From the NCBI GenBank assembly GCA_037833965.1, contig AP031352.1:25524501-25588500 (forward strand): 64,000 nt of DNA, in the 5' to 3' direction. The notes beneath the pieces are model-generated. The model worked only from the letters and a program-made list of their open reading frames with translations, was not told where the DNA came from and searched no databases. Each line of letters begins with the position of its first letter. Position 1 is the first letter of the stretch. Made by a program: the position numbers and the translations under genes. Origin of the DNA: Marchantia polymorpha subsp. ruderalis (lineage: Eukaryota; Streptophyta; Marchantiopsida; Marchantiales; Marchantiaceae). Below are positions 25,577-35,915 of this stretch, in pieces.

Positions 25577-25984
25577 TGTAACCATCTTTAGTTAGTTAGA
25601 ACTAAAGTAGAGATTACTCTAAATATTGATGTAGATACTTTAGTGTGCACTAGTCATAGCTGCCACGTCAGCGATCCGCGCACTTGGTAGGTACAGAGTG
25701 GATGTGTTAGTTGACAGTGCCACGTTAGCAATCCGTGTGCTTGTAGGTAAGGATTGAGCGTGTTAGTTGGGTGCGCCACGTCAGCGATCCGTGTGCTTGT
25801 TAGGGTTATCCGCCACGTCATCCATCCACTAGGAGTGGGATGGATGGTGGGGATTAGATCTTATCACCTTGTACTTGTTGGTGAGAGCTATATAAGGGAG
25901 AGGAGAACCATTGTTGGTATCTCTCATCTTCAGAGTTTACGTTTCTATCTTCGAGTGAGCTTCTCTCTAAACCCTAGTGTTACA
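25577..25984 (+). repeat. E2 5' LTR
   Basis: Begins TGTAAC and ends GTTACA, 408 bp. It differs from the E1 LTR mainly by lacking a 12-bp duplication (GTGTGTTAGTTA type) and by about ten substitutions. Contains TATATAAGG upstream of the presumed transcription start. Confidence 0.95.
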
Positions 25985-25985
25985 A

Positions 25986-25997
25986 TGGTATCAGAGC
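25986..25997 (+). other. E2 primer-binding site (initiator methionine tRNA type)
   Basis: TGGTATCAGAGC one base after the LTR is the standard plant retrotransposon site complementary to the 3' end of initiator tRNA-Met. Confidence 0.9.
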
Positions 25998-26137
25998 GAC
26001 CTTGCGTGTGGATTACCCCTCATGGAATAGCAAGTGAGTGATGATGGAGTGTAGTCTTGAGAGTGTATAGAGGCTAGCAGAGGTCATTCATCTGCATGTA
26101 GAGAGAGTTGGAAGGAGGAAATTGTGTTTTTGCAGAT

Positions 26138-26356
26138 ATGGACGGGATTGACAGGAATCCAGTACCGCACTGGCCAATTCTTAAACTATTCAATATTCAC
26201 CTTCGTTGCATGGAGAAACATCATTTTCGGATGTACCTTGTGGCTTGTTGCGGTGCAGATTTTATGACTAGAGTGATGGAGTCAAGAGTGCCACTGATTC
26301 TTCCAATAGTTAGTTATGGAGAGACTTGGGATTGTACTATATACATTATATACTGA
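26138..26356 (+). CDS. E2 leader ORF A
   Basis: 72-codon ORF starting MDGIDRNPVPHWP, between primer site and gag. It is the counterpart of E1 35466-35684, with the same length and a few substitutions, and is still open although gag and pol of this copy are broken. Function unknown. It overlaps ORF B in another frame. Confidence 0.5.
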   Translation: MDGIDRNPVPHWPILKLFNIHLRCMEKHHFRMYLVACCGADFMTRVMESRVPLILPIVSYGETWDCTIYIIY

Positions 26357-26363
26357 TTGTTTC

Positions 26364-26570
26364 ATGGATTTGAATCGCGAATCACCTGTCCCGGTTCGAT
26401 TCAGCACTTATGTAGAGATTAGAACAGTATATAGACAGAAGAGGATATGGAGAGATTTTCTTGTGAGGAATTATGGAGAGGAGTACTATAGAGCTGTGAT
26501 AGAGTCACCTGCACCTTTTGTGACTCCTTTGTTGAGAGGTCACATAGTGATTATACTCACTTTGTATTAG
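26364..26570 (+). CDS. E2 leader ORF B
   Basis: 68-codon ORF starting MDLNRESPVPVRFSTYVEI; an upstream in-frame ATG at 26316 would add 16 residues. Counterpart of E1 35692-35898, uninterrupted. It ends 17 nt before the gag start. The product resembles that of ORF A. Confidence 0.5.
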   Translation: MDLNRESPVPVRFSTYVEIRTVYRQKRIWRDFLVRNYGEEYYRAVIESPAPFVTPLLRGHIVIILTLY

Positions 26571-26587
26571 AGGGTGTGTGAGAAAGC

Positions 26588-27742
26588 ATGGAGACATCAA
26601 TTGATATGGGTGAGGTTCTCAATGCAATCATGGCGGAGATGAAAGTAGTAGAGAAAAGCGATAGTAGATGGGCATACTAAGCAGCAAGCCATGGAAGATA
26701 AAATCTTCGCATTGGAGAGTGAGAAAGTAGAGAGAGAGAGAGTTGGAGAGATGGAAGTTGAACCTCAAGTTTAAGCTTCCTAAGTTCAGTCAGAACCAAC
26801 TCCTATTGACGCAGCAGAGGCAAATAGGAGACGTCTTCAAGAGATTGAAGATCAAACAAATCTTTTGCTTCGAATGGGAAAATCCTGTAAGGTGGAAGCT
26901 TACAAAGGGAGTAGAGCAATGGGAGTGTTAGAGGGATGAATTATGAGGATGAATATTCATTTATCCCATTTTCATGTTTCTGATTATATTGCAGTAATGT
27001 TCATGAGATCTTATCTTACGGATAAGGCTCTCACATGGTACACAACATGGGAGAGAATGCTTTCAGAACGAGGTGCTACCATTTTGTGGAGTGGAATGCA
27101 GGAAGGACTTCTGCAAAATTTTCAAGCGGTGGATTCTCTTCAAACTGCAAGAATGAAGTTGTGGGATATGAAGCAGAAAGGAGGTATTCATAAGTACATT
27201 GTAGAATTTTGTGATCTTCAAGTATCTATTATGGATATGAGTGGAGCTGAAGACTTGGACGTGTTCAAATGAGGCTTGAAGTATCAAATTTGAAAGGAGG
27301 TGATGGTAAGCAATCCATCTACTGTGAATGAAGCAATCGCAATTGCTCAACAAATTTCGGGTGCTTTTGGTGTCACACACGGTGAACCAGTGAGCAATTT
27401 TTGAGATCCACCTGGTCCAACACCGATGAAGTTGGGAAACCTTCGACGTAGAGAAGGTTTTGCACCAACAAGAGGACCACCACCAAGATTTGGAGGTGAG
27501 ATTAGGCGACTAGGAGTTCCAAATTTGCAAGAAGGTTATGCAAATAATGGAATGGTTCGAGGAGGAGCAGGAGTTCGTGACAATCGCCAATGCTATGCAT
27601 GTGAACGAATGGGTCACATAGCCAAGTTTGGCCGACACAACAAGGAGGACGGCCCATGCACTGCCGCCCGTTCAACAATATGGAGGGGATAGAGTATGAA
27701 GAGGTGGAGAAAGCAGTTTCGGGAAACGAAGATCACCAGTAA
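26588..27742 (+). pseudogene. E2 gag, broken
   Basis: Aligns with E1 gag over its whole length from [18 protein letters not shown] to the TAA at 27740-27742. Defects include a frameshift near 26640-26660 (AAAGTAGTAGAG for AAGGAGTTGAG), TAA in place of CAA in the coiled region, TGA for TGG at about 26938, TGA for CGA at about 27270, and a small deletion after the zinc knuckle, whose last Cys reads G ([14 protein letters not shown]). The -1 slippery site GGGAAAC is intact at 27721-27727. Confidence 0.9.
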
Positions 27743-30494
27743 TCTTGCCTCACGGCCTTACTGGTTCTACAAAGCGAGGAAAAGGCGAGGTTGGAAGAAG
27801 TCAATGGTTGGGAGCAAGCTCAACTCATTTTCACTGATGGTTTCATGGAAATACACAAGGTGAGAGTTTTAATTGATCTTGGAGCAACTGAGAATTTTCT
27901 ATCAAGGAGTGTTGCTATGAAGTTAGGTTTGATGTTGATGAAGGACGTGAGTGAAGAAGTTGAATTGCCAAACAGGCAAACTGAAGTGATAGAAACACTA
28001 CCACGGAATGTAGAATTATCCATAGGTAGATACAAGGAGAGCATTGAATGGAGAGTAATTCGTTTAGCTCGATATGATGTCATCCTTGGAATGCCATGGA
28101 TGGAACAATATAATCCGAAGGTAGATTGGCGAAGAAAAGTTATTACAAGTAGTGGATGGAAGATCTATGGAGATAGAATTAGATCTCAGAATAGGAATTT
28201 ACCCTTCTTTGTGATGGGTACAGCATCCATTTCTAGAGATGATGTATGTTTCCTTGGACTTATAAGAGATATTGGGTCCACGGATAAACTTTACATCCCG
28301 GAGTCCTTGAACGACATTTTTATGGAGTATAAAGATGTTTTTCCAGATGATCTACCTGCAGGATTACCACCAAAGAGGCGAGTAGATCACAAGATTGATG
28401 TGATACCTGGAAGTACACCAACTTGGATAGCACCTGAGGATCAAACTCAATTGAAGAGTTTTCTAGGGTTCACTGGATTCTATCGTAGATTTGTGAAAGG
28501 TTTTGCTCGACTAGCTCAGGCCTTGACTTCCATGTTAGGGAAAGGTCAAAAGTGGAGATAGGGAACAGCTCAAGAGTAAGCTTTTCAAGCATTGAAAGAT
28601 GCTTTGTTACACGCACCTATTCTCAAGTAGTATGATCCTAACCGTTCTATCAAGTTGGCCACTTACGCATCAGGTACAACAGTAGGTGGCATACTTCAAC
28701 AAGAATGGGAGGATGGATGGCATCCAGTTGCTTTCTATTCTCGAAAGTTGGTGGCGGCGGAACAAAATTATCACACGACAGAACGGGAGGAGTTAGCCAT
28801 CGTGTTGGCAACCAAACATTGGAAGCATTACTTGGGTGATAAAGAGTTTGTGGTGGAGACTGATCATAAACCCTTGGTTTATTTGGAAACTCAGAAGGAT
28901 ATGTCCAAACGACAAATTCGATAGGCAAAGTGGCGTCAACGCTTCAACATGAAGATTGTGTACGTGGAGGGAAAGAAGCAACTTGCAGATGCTCTCACAC
29001 GCATGCCTTGTTTGAATCATGTTGCAGAAGTGAAAATTCAGGCGGATTGGTGGAGCAAGATGTCACAAGCCACAAAGGAGGATGAAGAGATCACTCGGGC
29101 ACTACAAACTGGAAAGGCAGAGAAATCTCGAGGTTTGGCTTTTTACAATCAGCATATATGGATTCCACAAGATCACGATTTGCGCACAATGATTTTGGCA
29201 GAAAGTCATGATACAGCCATTGCAGGTCATGTGGGAGCGGAGAAAACCGTGAAAAGTGTACAACGAGTGTACTTTTGGCCCGAAATACGTGAGGATGTGG
29301 AGTCTTATGTTCGAAGTTGTGTTGCTTGTCAACAAAACAAGGCAAGTAATCAAAAACCAACGGGTTTATTACAGCCTCTTCCTATTCCCGAACAACGATG
29401 GGAACATGTCACCATGGATCTTGTATGTGAATTACCAAGGACTTCGTTAGGACATGATTCAATGGTGGTTTTTGAGGACAAATTGAGCAAGATGATTCAC
29501 ATCAGGCCAACCACAAAAATAGTAACAGCTCCACAACTAGCTCAATTGTATCTAGATGCAGTTTTTGTGAATCATGGCTTAAGCAAAGTGTTAATCACGG
29601 ATAGAGGTACTCACTTCATTAGTTTATTTTGGAAAACTTTGTTTAGTTTTTTCAAAACAAAACTAGCAATGTCAACGGCCTATCACCCTCAAACTGATGG
29701 ACAAACTGAGAGGGCAAATAGAACCATAGAGGATATGCTAAGAGCATTCACATTAGAAGAGCAAGAAGAGTGGGACAACCTTTTGCCACTTGGAATTTGC
29801 ATGTAACAATTCTGTTAATGCATCCACAAAAGTGTCTCCATTTTTTCTTATGTATGGAGCTCATCCTATAACTCCTTCAAGTTTGATGAGACTTCCCAAA
29901 GGAGAGGAGTTTTCGACCAAAGTTGCAGCAGTCAACGAATTTGTGGAGCATATTCACCGAGGACTACATCAGGCCAAGGAGAAGTTGGTGATAGCTCAAA
30001 ATTGACAAAAACAGCATGCCGATGCTCATTGTAGAAAAGTGATTTTTGAGGTTGGAGATCATGTTTGGTTATCTACAACGAATTTGTCTCTTGTAGGAAC
30101 ACCAAAGTTAAACCCTAGGTTCATTGGTCCATTTTTTGTTTTGAAGCGTGTTGGTGAAGTGTCATACAAGTTGGAACTTCCGTCACATATGAAAATACAT
30201 CAAGTATTTCATGTGTCACAATTGCGAAAACATGTACCACGACCAAATAAAAAATCCAACCAACCAGCACCACCTCCTCTTCCAACCTTGATAGCAGATC
30301 ATGAGAAGTTTGAGGTAGAAAAGATACTCAAAAAACGTATTCGAGGTCATAAATATCCCTAAGTAGAGTATTTGATTCAATGGAAAGGCTATCCATCGTA
30401 TGAATCAACTTGGGAACCAGCTAAAAATTTAGCAAATGCACCTTTCTTAGTTCAGGATTTTGAACGTATGTGCAACGAGGACGTTGCATCTTAA
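27728..30494 (+). pseudogene. E2 pol, broken, with in-frame loss of the RT core
   Basis: Follows E1 pol through protease ([14 protein letters not shown]) to ...PGSTPT, then jumps to [15 protein letters not shown]. The joint at 28423-28425 (TTG) corresponds to E1 37780-37782 joined to 38437-38439, so 657 bp (219 codons) are gone, including the FLDD motif, with 3 bp of shared sequence at the joint. RNase H, integrase and chromodomain follow. Stops include TAG for TGG at 28559-28561 and others in RNase H and integrase. The deletion itself keeps frame. Confidence 0.95.
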
Positions 30495-30507
30495 AAGGAG
30501 GGAGGTT

Positions 30508-30915
30508 TGTAACCATCTTTAGTTAGTTAGAACTAAAGTAGAGATTACTCTAAATATTGATGTAGATACTTTAGTGTGCACTAGTCATAGCTGCCACGTC
30601 AGCGATCCGCGCACTTGGTAGGTACAGAGTGGATGTGTTAGTTGACAGTGCCACGTTAGCAATCCGTGTGCTTGTAGGTAAGGATTGAGCGTGTTAGTTG
30701 GGTGCGCCACGTCAGCGATCCGTGTGCTTGTTAGGGTTATCCGCCACGTCATCCATCCACTAGGAGTGGGATGGATGGTGGGGATTAGATCTTATCACCT
30801 TGTACTTGTTGGTGAGAGCTATATAAGGGAGAGGAGAACCATTGTTGGTATCTCTCATCTTCAGAGTTTACGTTTCTATCTTCGAGTGAGCTTCTCTCTA
30901 AACCCTAGTGTTACA
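30508..30915 (+). repeat. E2 3' LTR
   Basis: 408 bp, by eye identical to 25577-25984. It is preceded by the purine-rich AAAAGGAGGGAGG tract that primes plus-strand synthesis and followed by the ATCAA target duplication. Confidence 0.95.
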
Positions 30916-32389
30916 ATCAAATACAATGCTAGGTGTCAAACTTCAACAAGAATGAGAGTATGGATGTCATTTGGTTGCTTTCTATTTTAAAAGTTTGTTC
31001 CGGAGGAACAAAATTATCACACGAGCCATTGTGTTGACAATCAATCGCTGGAAGCATTATTTGGATGATAAGGAGTTTGTGGTGGAGACCTTTCATAAAT
31101 CCTTGATTTATTTGGAAATTTATAAAGATCTGTCTAAGTGACAAATTCCATGGGTAGAGTGGCGTCAACGCTTCAACACGAAGATTGTGCATATGTAGAA
31201 CAAGAAGCAACTTGCGGATGCTTTCACGCGCAAACCTTGTTTGAATCATGTTGAGGAATTGAAGATTCAAGAAGATTGATGGAGCAAGATGACATAGGCC
31301 ACAAAGTAAGATGAAGATATCATGAGGCCATTACAAGCTGGAAGGTCAGACAAGGCTAAAGGTTTGGCGTTCTACAAACAATGTATATGGATTCCGCAAG
31401 ATCAAGAATTACGCACAGTGATTTTATTATAAAATTATGATACATCTATTGCAGATCATGTAGGAGTGGCATCCAACAAGTTAACTTTTGGCCCAAACTA
31501 CAGATGGCGTAGAGACTTACGTTTGAAGTTATGTTGCTTGTCAACATAACACAACCATTAATAAAAAATCAACCGGTTTATTCTAGCATCTCCCTATTCT
31601 TGAACATTAATGTGAACATTTCACCATGTTTCTTATATGTAGGTTATCAAAAAATTTGTTAGGAAATGATTCAATGATGATTTGTGTGAACAAATTGAGC
31701 AAGATGATTAACATAAGACAAACCACAAAAATAGTGACAGCTCTATAATTTGCTCAATTGTACTTAGATGCTGTTTTATTAAATCATGAATTAAGCAAAG
31801 TCTTAATCATTGATAGAGGTACTCATTTCACTAGTTTGTTTTGGAAAACTTTGTTTAGTTTTTTCAAAACCAAATTAACAATGTCAACGGTTCATCATCC
31901 TCGAAGTGACGGTCAATCAGAGAGAGCCAATAGATCTGAAGAGTATAAGCTACGGACATTCGTATTAGAGGAGCAAGAAGAGTGAGATACTCTTTTGTCT
32001 CTTGTGGAATTTGCATATATTAATTCTGTAAATGCATTCACAAAGGGGTTTCCATTTTTCTCCTGTATGGTGCTCATTACATTACTCCATCAAGTTTAAT
32101 GAAGTTTTTGAAAGGAGAGGAATTTTCAACTAAGGTGGTTGCAGTCAACAAGTTTGTAGAACATATCCACCGAGGACTACACTAAGCAAAGTAAATGTTC
32201 AAGAAAGCTCAAGAAACGCATTTAAGGCCATAAGTATCCCAAAGGCTAAGTATTTGGTTCAATGAAAAAGATATGCATCATACAAATCAACTTAAAAACT
32301 AGTTATAAATCTAGCTTATGCATTGTTGATAGTTCAAGAATTTGAACGGATGTGCAACGAGGACATTGCATCTTAAAAGAAGTGAGATT

Positions 32390-32601
32390 TGTAACCATCT
32401 TTGGTTAGTTAAAACTAAAGTAAAGATTATTCTAAATATTGATGTAGATACTTTAGCATGCACTAGTCATAGCTGTCACGTCAACAATCCGCGCACTTGG
32501 TAGGTAAAGAATAGGTGTGTTAGTTGACAGCGTCATGTCATCAATAAGTGTGCTTGTTAGGTAAGAATTGAGAGTGTTAGTTGAGAGTGCCACGTCAACC
32601 A
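32390..32601 (+). repeat. E3 3' LTR, left part
   Basis: Starts TGTAACCATCTTTGG and follows the E1/E2 LTR with many substitutions up to GCCACGTCAACCA, where element X begins. The last five bases AACCA pair with AGCCA at 42294-42298 as a target duplication with one change. Confidence 0.85.
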
Positions 32602-33044
32602 TGTGATAGGCCAGTTTTTTTGTTTTTTTCGAATATAAAATAGTATGTTGAGAAATTAAGGTCGTTTTTAACTTTTAGGGTAGAAGTAATTAGATTAGAA
32701 TACAATAGGTATCTTACGATGGAGAGGAGGTAGTAGTAGCAACCATGAGGGACCCTTAGCCGGAGCGATGACCTTCAAGAGGTCAGCGAGGTCATATACC
32801 GGAGGAACAGATCAAGAAGAAGGAAGACTTGGTTCCTCTGAGTACCTAGACAGGTACTCTGGAGAGGGTACTCAACGTTCACGAATGAGGACCTCGGAGC
32901 TTCGCGGTTACATGAACGGTGAAGAGCAACCGTGAACGTAGAAGATAGTGCCGCACGGGAAAGAATTTGGATGGCGGCATCTTCAATTCACACGAATGGA
33001 AAACCGTTGCGACGACGGGGTATACCTAAGGAGCCGAGAGCTCG

Positions 33045-34643
33045 ATGCTCACATTTCAGGAACACATTGTGCGATCGACGCGTGATAGAGGCATGGAGAC
33101 TAGATCGGAGAAAACCAACGATGGCGCGCCCGATCAAATTGCATGCTCAACGAGTGCCCGAAGTAGCATTACGAGCTTATCGCCGCGATTTGATCCTCAC
33201 AAAGATGAATTCCTGTTGTGGGGTTGGAATTGGACAAGCGACACGATAATTCATGAGTGGAATAACAATGGGTTGTCGAAACCACCGGCAATCACGAGAT
33301 CACGGTACCTACGGGGATAGATACTTGGGCTAAATTGCGAGAGAAGTTCTTGTGGAGATTTTGCGAGTTAGTATACGATTGTCGTGTCATAACAAAGTTA
33401 CGTAACCTCCAACGCGAAAAGAAGGAGAATCTTTGAGACTACACTTAGCGGTTCCAAGATCTCTTGGACCGCATTTCGAAGACAGGGGAAGGCGTCCCCT
33501 ACTCCACTTAGCAGGCCATTGACTGGTACGTGACTGGCTTGCCAAAGGATATGGAAACGTATTGCCGCCGGAGTAGATGTGACACAATCGATGACGTGAT
33601 CCTCTAAGCTGAAGCTTACAAGACTTCAACGATGAATGGACGACGTAAGAACCGGTCGTTTGACGATCGGAAACCCAAGACCGGTAGGAGAAAGCGACGC
33701 CCTGCCACTCCTTCCTCTGAGGAATCCTCATCTTCAGAGGAGAGTAGCGAGTCGGAAGATTCGTCCTTTGTCGGACGAGAAGCGGCATAGGAAGAAGGCC
33801 GCCGGGAAAAAGAAAGTCAAAAGGATGGCAATGCCTCCGAAAGGGACAGCTTCCATGGCGTCGAACATTGAAGAGTTAGCAAAGGATTTTGCAAAGATGA
33901 AGGTCCACGTGGTAGGGGGCCAAGACCGGAAGAAATCGCCGTCAAGGTTGTGGGCGAACCTCTGGTGCATCACGTGCGGCAAGGTGGGGCATGCGAACAC
34001 AGAGTGCACATCAACTCGACCCAATTACACGGTTAATGCAGTGGAGTGGGTACAGGTGTGGGAACCCGCCGGGTATTATACGGATACAGTTGAAGAAACC
34101 GCGTATGCAATTGCGGAGGCACCAGCTCCTACACCCATTCCTCCTGCGCAAATACCAAGAAACACACCTAATGACATGGCGACGACGGTTCCGCAACGGC
34201 GCATGGTACCTTCAGGGGCCATACAGAGGCCGGCCCCGAACGCGTGTTACAATTACAAAGATACGAGCCATTACGCTACCCAATGTTCGCACCCTCGCCG
34301 ACAAATGGAATACCTTCCGTTGTGCAGTAACTGTCGGAAGCCGGGCCACACGGCGGCAGAGTGCCCCCAGCAGGCGACACCTCGACCGATAGTCCGTTTC
34401 GTGAACCCGTCCGGTAAGGATGACGTACAGGTCAATCAGGTGACTGTGAGCCCGGAGAGAGTACGTCATGATGAGGCCTGGCCTAGCGATGATGAGATTG
34501 TGGGGAGGGTAGAATACCGAAGTTCAACACGGTGTAAGGAGGCAACTCGAGAGAGCTCTAAGAAGGAGAAGCGGGCTGACGCCTGTGCAGCAAAAGAGGC
34601 CAAACGTGGCCTTAAGGAACGGAGGAACCGAATGCTCGTGTAA
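33045..34643 (+). pseudogene. Gag-like polyprotein of element X with zinc knuckles, N-terminal half broken
   Basis: The first half reads as a Retrotrans_gag domain only across frame changes and stops (FLLWGWNWTSD; DTWAKLREKFLWRFCELVYD; RFQDLLDRISKTGEGVP; AIDWYVTGLPKDMETYCRRS). From about 33636 a 335-codon frame is open to 34643. It contains an acidic Ser run, a basic KKKVKRM stretch, the zinc knuckle CITCGKVGHANTEC, a degenerate one (CYNYKDTSHYATQC, second Cys replaced by Tyr) and a good one (CSNCRKPGHTAAEC). It ends in a charged Lys/Glu/Arg tail. Gag binds RNA and packages retroelement genomes. No protease or RT follows. It is a different family from E1 gag. Confidence 0.7.
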
Positions 34644-34739
34644 CAGATTGGTACAATTGATACTCTTTGTGTTGTTTCTGTCCTCGTGGTATCGAATCTT
34701 TACCATTATGCTCCATTCTGATATTTATCTGTCATTACA
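34639..34739 (+). repeat. 100-bp TGTAAC...ATTACA repeat, copy a (candidate short LTR)
   Basis: Overlaps the stop codon of the X gag. About 80-90% identical by eye to copy b at 42194-42293 and to copy c at 60961-61060 (minus). Shared blocks include TTTGTGTTGTTTCTGT, CATTATGCTCCATT and TATTTATCTGT. All three copies are 100-101 bp with TGT...ACA ends. Confidence 0.7.
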
Positions 34740-34967
34740 TCAATCCTCGGTGCCGCTGATGTGTTGTGTGTGCAGGTACTTCCGTTAATCTAGTACCTCG
34801 ACCGGAAGCGGAAGAAGTATGCAGACATCCGCACCAATGAGTCATACGTGGAGATAGTGCGTAACCGAACACAAACCAAGGTGTAACCATCTTTAGTTAG
34901 TTAGAACTAAAGTAGAGGTTACTCTGAATATTGATGTAGATACTTTAGTGTGCACTAGTCATAGCTG

Positions 34968-35137
34968 CCACGTCAGCGATCCGCGCACTTGGTAGGTACA
35001 GAGTGGATGTGTTAGTTGACAGTGCCACGTCAGCAATCCGTGTGCTTGTAGCTAAGGATTGAGTGTGTTAGTTAGTGTGTTAGTTAGGTGCGCCACGTCA
35101 GCGATCCGTGTGCTTGTTAGGGTTATCCGCCACGTCA
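34968..35137 (+). promoter_or_regulatory. Four CCACGTCA bZIP-type motifs in the E1 LTR
   Basis: Exact CCACGTCA (reverse TGACGTGG) occurs at 34968-34975, 35025-35032, 35093-35100 and 35130-35137, ahead of the TATA box. The first three lie in a degenerate repeated context (GCCACGTCAGCRATCCG). TGACGTG cores are bound by plant bZIP factors of stress and light pathways, so the LTR may be stress-responsive; that is inference. In E2 the second motif is mutated to CCACGTTA. Confidence 0.5.
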
Positions 35138-35205
35138 TCCATCCACTATGAGAGGTATGGATGGTGGGGATTAGATCTTATCACCTTGTACTTGTTGGTG
35201 AGAGC

Positions 35206-35212
35206 TATATAA
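35206..35212 (+). promoter_or_regulatory. LTR TATA box
   Basis: TATATAA followed by GGGAGAGG, about 90 bp before the LTR end, is well placed for starting the genomic transcript within the LTR. The same motif is present in all LTR copies, including the degraded E3 one near 42400. Confidence 0.7.
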
Positions 35213-35302
35213 GGGAGAGGATAACCATTGTTGGTATCTCTCATCTTCAGAGTTTACGTTTCTATCTTCGAGTGAACTTCTCTCTAAACCCTAGTGTTAC
35301 AA

Positions 35303-35314
35303 TGGTATCAGAGC
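35303..35314 (+). other. E1 primer-binding site (initiator methionine tRNA type)
   Basis: TGGTATCAGAGC, one base after the 5' LTR, is complementary to the 3' end of plant initiator tRNA-Met and would prime minus-strand cDNA. Confidence 0.93.
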
Positions 35315-35465
35315 GACCTTGCTCTTTCCTTGAGTGTGGATTACCCCTCATGGAATAGCAAGTGAGTGATGATGGAGTGTAGTCTTGAGAGTGTATAGAG
35401 GCTGGCAGAGGTCATTCATCTGCATGTAGAGAGAGGTGGAAGGGGGACATTGTGTTTTTGCAGAT

Positions 35466-35684
35466 ATGGACGGGATTGACAGGAATCCAGTACCGCACTG
35501 GCCAATTCCTAACCTATTCGATATTCACCTTCGTTGCATGGAGAAACATCATTTTCGGATGTACCTTGTGGCTTGTTGGGGTGCAGATTTTATGACTAGA
35601 GTGATGGAGTCAAGAGTGCCACTGATTCTTCCAATAGTTACTTATGGAGAGACTTGGGATTGTACTATATACATTCTATACTGA
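35466..35684 (+). CDS. E1 leader ORF A, unknown small protein
   Basis: 72 codons from ATG, starting MDGIDRNPVPHWPIPNLFDI. The C-terminal half contains GADFMTRVMESRVPLILPIV. It lies in the 614-nt leader between primer site and gag, in the same frame as gag. It overlaps ORF B. It has the same length in E2 (26138-26356). Residue pattern is similar to ORF B (MD-x-NREPPVP; YYRAVIESPAPFVTPLL), suggesting an internal duplication. No known family recognised. Translation is not proven; it could act as an upstream ORF that lowers gag initiation. Confidence 0.45.
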   Translation: MDGIDRNPVPHWPIPNLFDIHLRCMEKHHFRMYLVACWGADFMTRVMESRVPLILPIVTYGETWDCTIYILY

Positions 35685-35691
35685 TTGTTTC

Positions 35692-35898
35692 ATGGATTTG
35701 AATCGCGAACCACCTGTCCCGGTTCGATTCAGCACTTATGTAGAGATTAGAACAGTATATAGACAGAAGAGGATATGGAGAGATTTTCTTGTGAGGAATT
35801 ATGGAGAGGAGTACTATAGAGCTGTGATAGAGTCACCTGCACCTTTTGTGACTCCTTTGTTGAGAGGTCACATAGTGATTATACTCACTTTGTATTAG
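35692..35898 (+). CDS. E1 leader ORF B, unknown small protein
   Basis: 68 codons starting MDLNREPPVPVRFSTYVEIR; an in-frame ATG at 35644 would add 16 residues and overlap ORF A. It ends in TAG 17 nt before the gag ATG. Basic and aromatic-rich, with WRDFLVRNYGEEYYRAVIES aligning with FRMYLVACWGADFMTRVMES of ORF A. Conserved and open in E2. Function unknown. Confidence 0.45.
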   Translation: MDLNREPPVPVRFSTYVEIRTVYRQKRIWRDFLVRNYGEEYYRAVIESPAPFVTPLLRGHIVIILTLY

Positions 35899-35915
35899 AG
35901 GGAGTGTGAAAAAGC

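Larger units (their letters stand above)
25577..30915 (+). mobile_element. E2: young but defective chromovirus inserted in E3 RNase H, RT core deleted
   Basis: 5339 bp, bounded by two 408-bp LTRs that I find identical, with target duplication ATCAA (25572-25576 and 30916-30920). It contains the primer site, the two leader ORFs, gag and pol in the same order as E1. Pol lacks 657 bp (the RT core) and both gag and pol carry stop codons, so E2 could not have encoded its own replication proteins in this form. Confidence 0.95.
24000..32376 (+). pseudogene. Broken pol of E3, split by E2
   Basis: Collinear with E1 pol: protease region (VLIDLKVTNTYLSKSVAMQLGL at about 24125-24190), start of RT ([36 protein letters not shown]), a damaged LDD region near 25105-25140, and RNase H start up to 25576. 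After E2 it resumes at 30916 with the rest of RNase H, the integrase ([20 protein letters not shown] at about 31800) and a broken chromodomain, ending at a TAA equivalent to E1's at 32374-32376. Dozens of stops and small indels are present. It makes no product. Confidence 0.85.
34882..35301 (+). repeat. E1 5' LTR
   Basis: 420 bp, TGTAACCATC...GTGTTACA. It has a 12-bp duplication (GTGTGTTAGTTA type) near 35065-35090 that the E2 LTR lacks. Holds the promoter elements listed separately. Confidence 0.97.

Noticed and set aside
35721-35730. GGTTCGATTC resembling a tRNA B box inside the E1 leader
   Set aside because: No A box, acceptor stem or cloverleaf can be drawn around it; it lies within leader ORF B.
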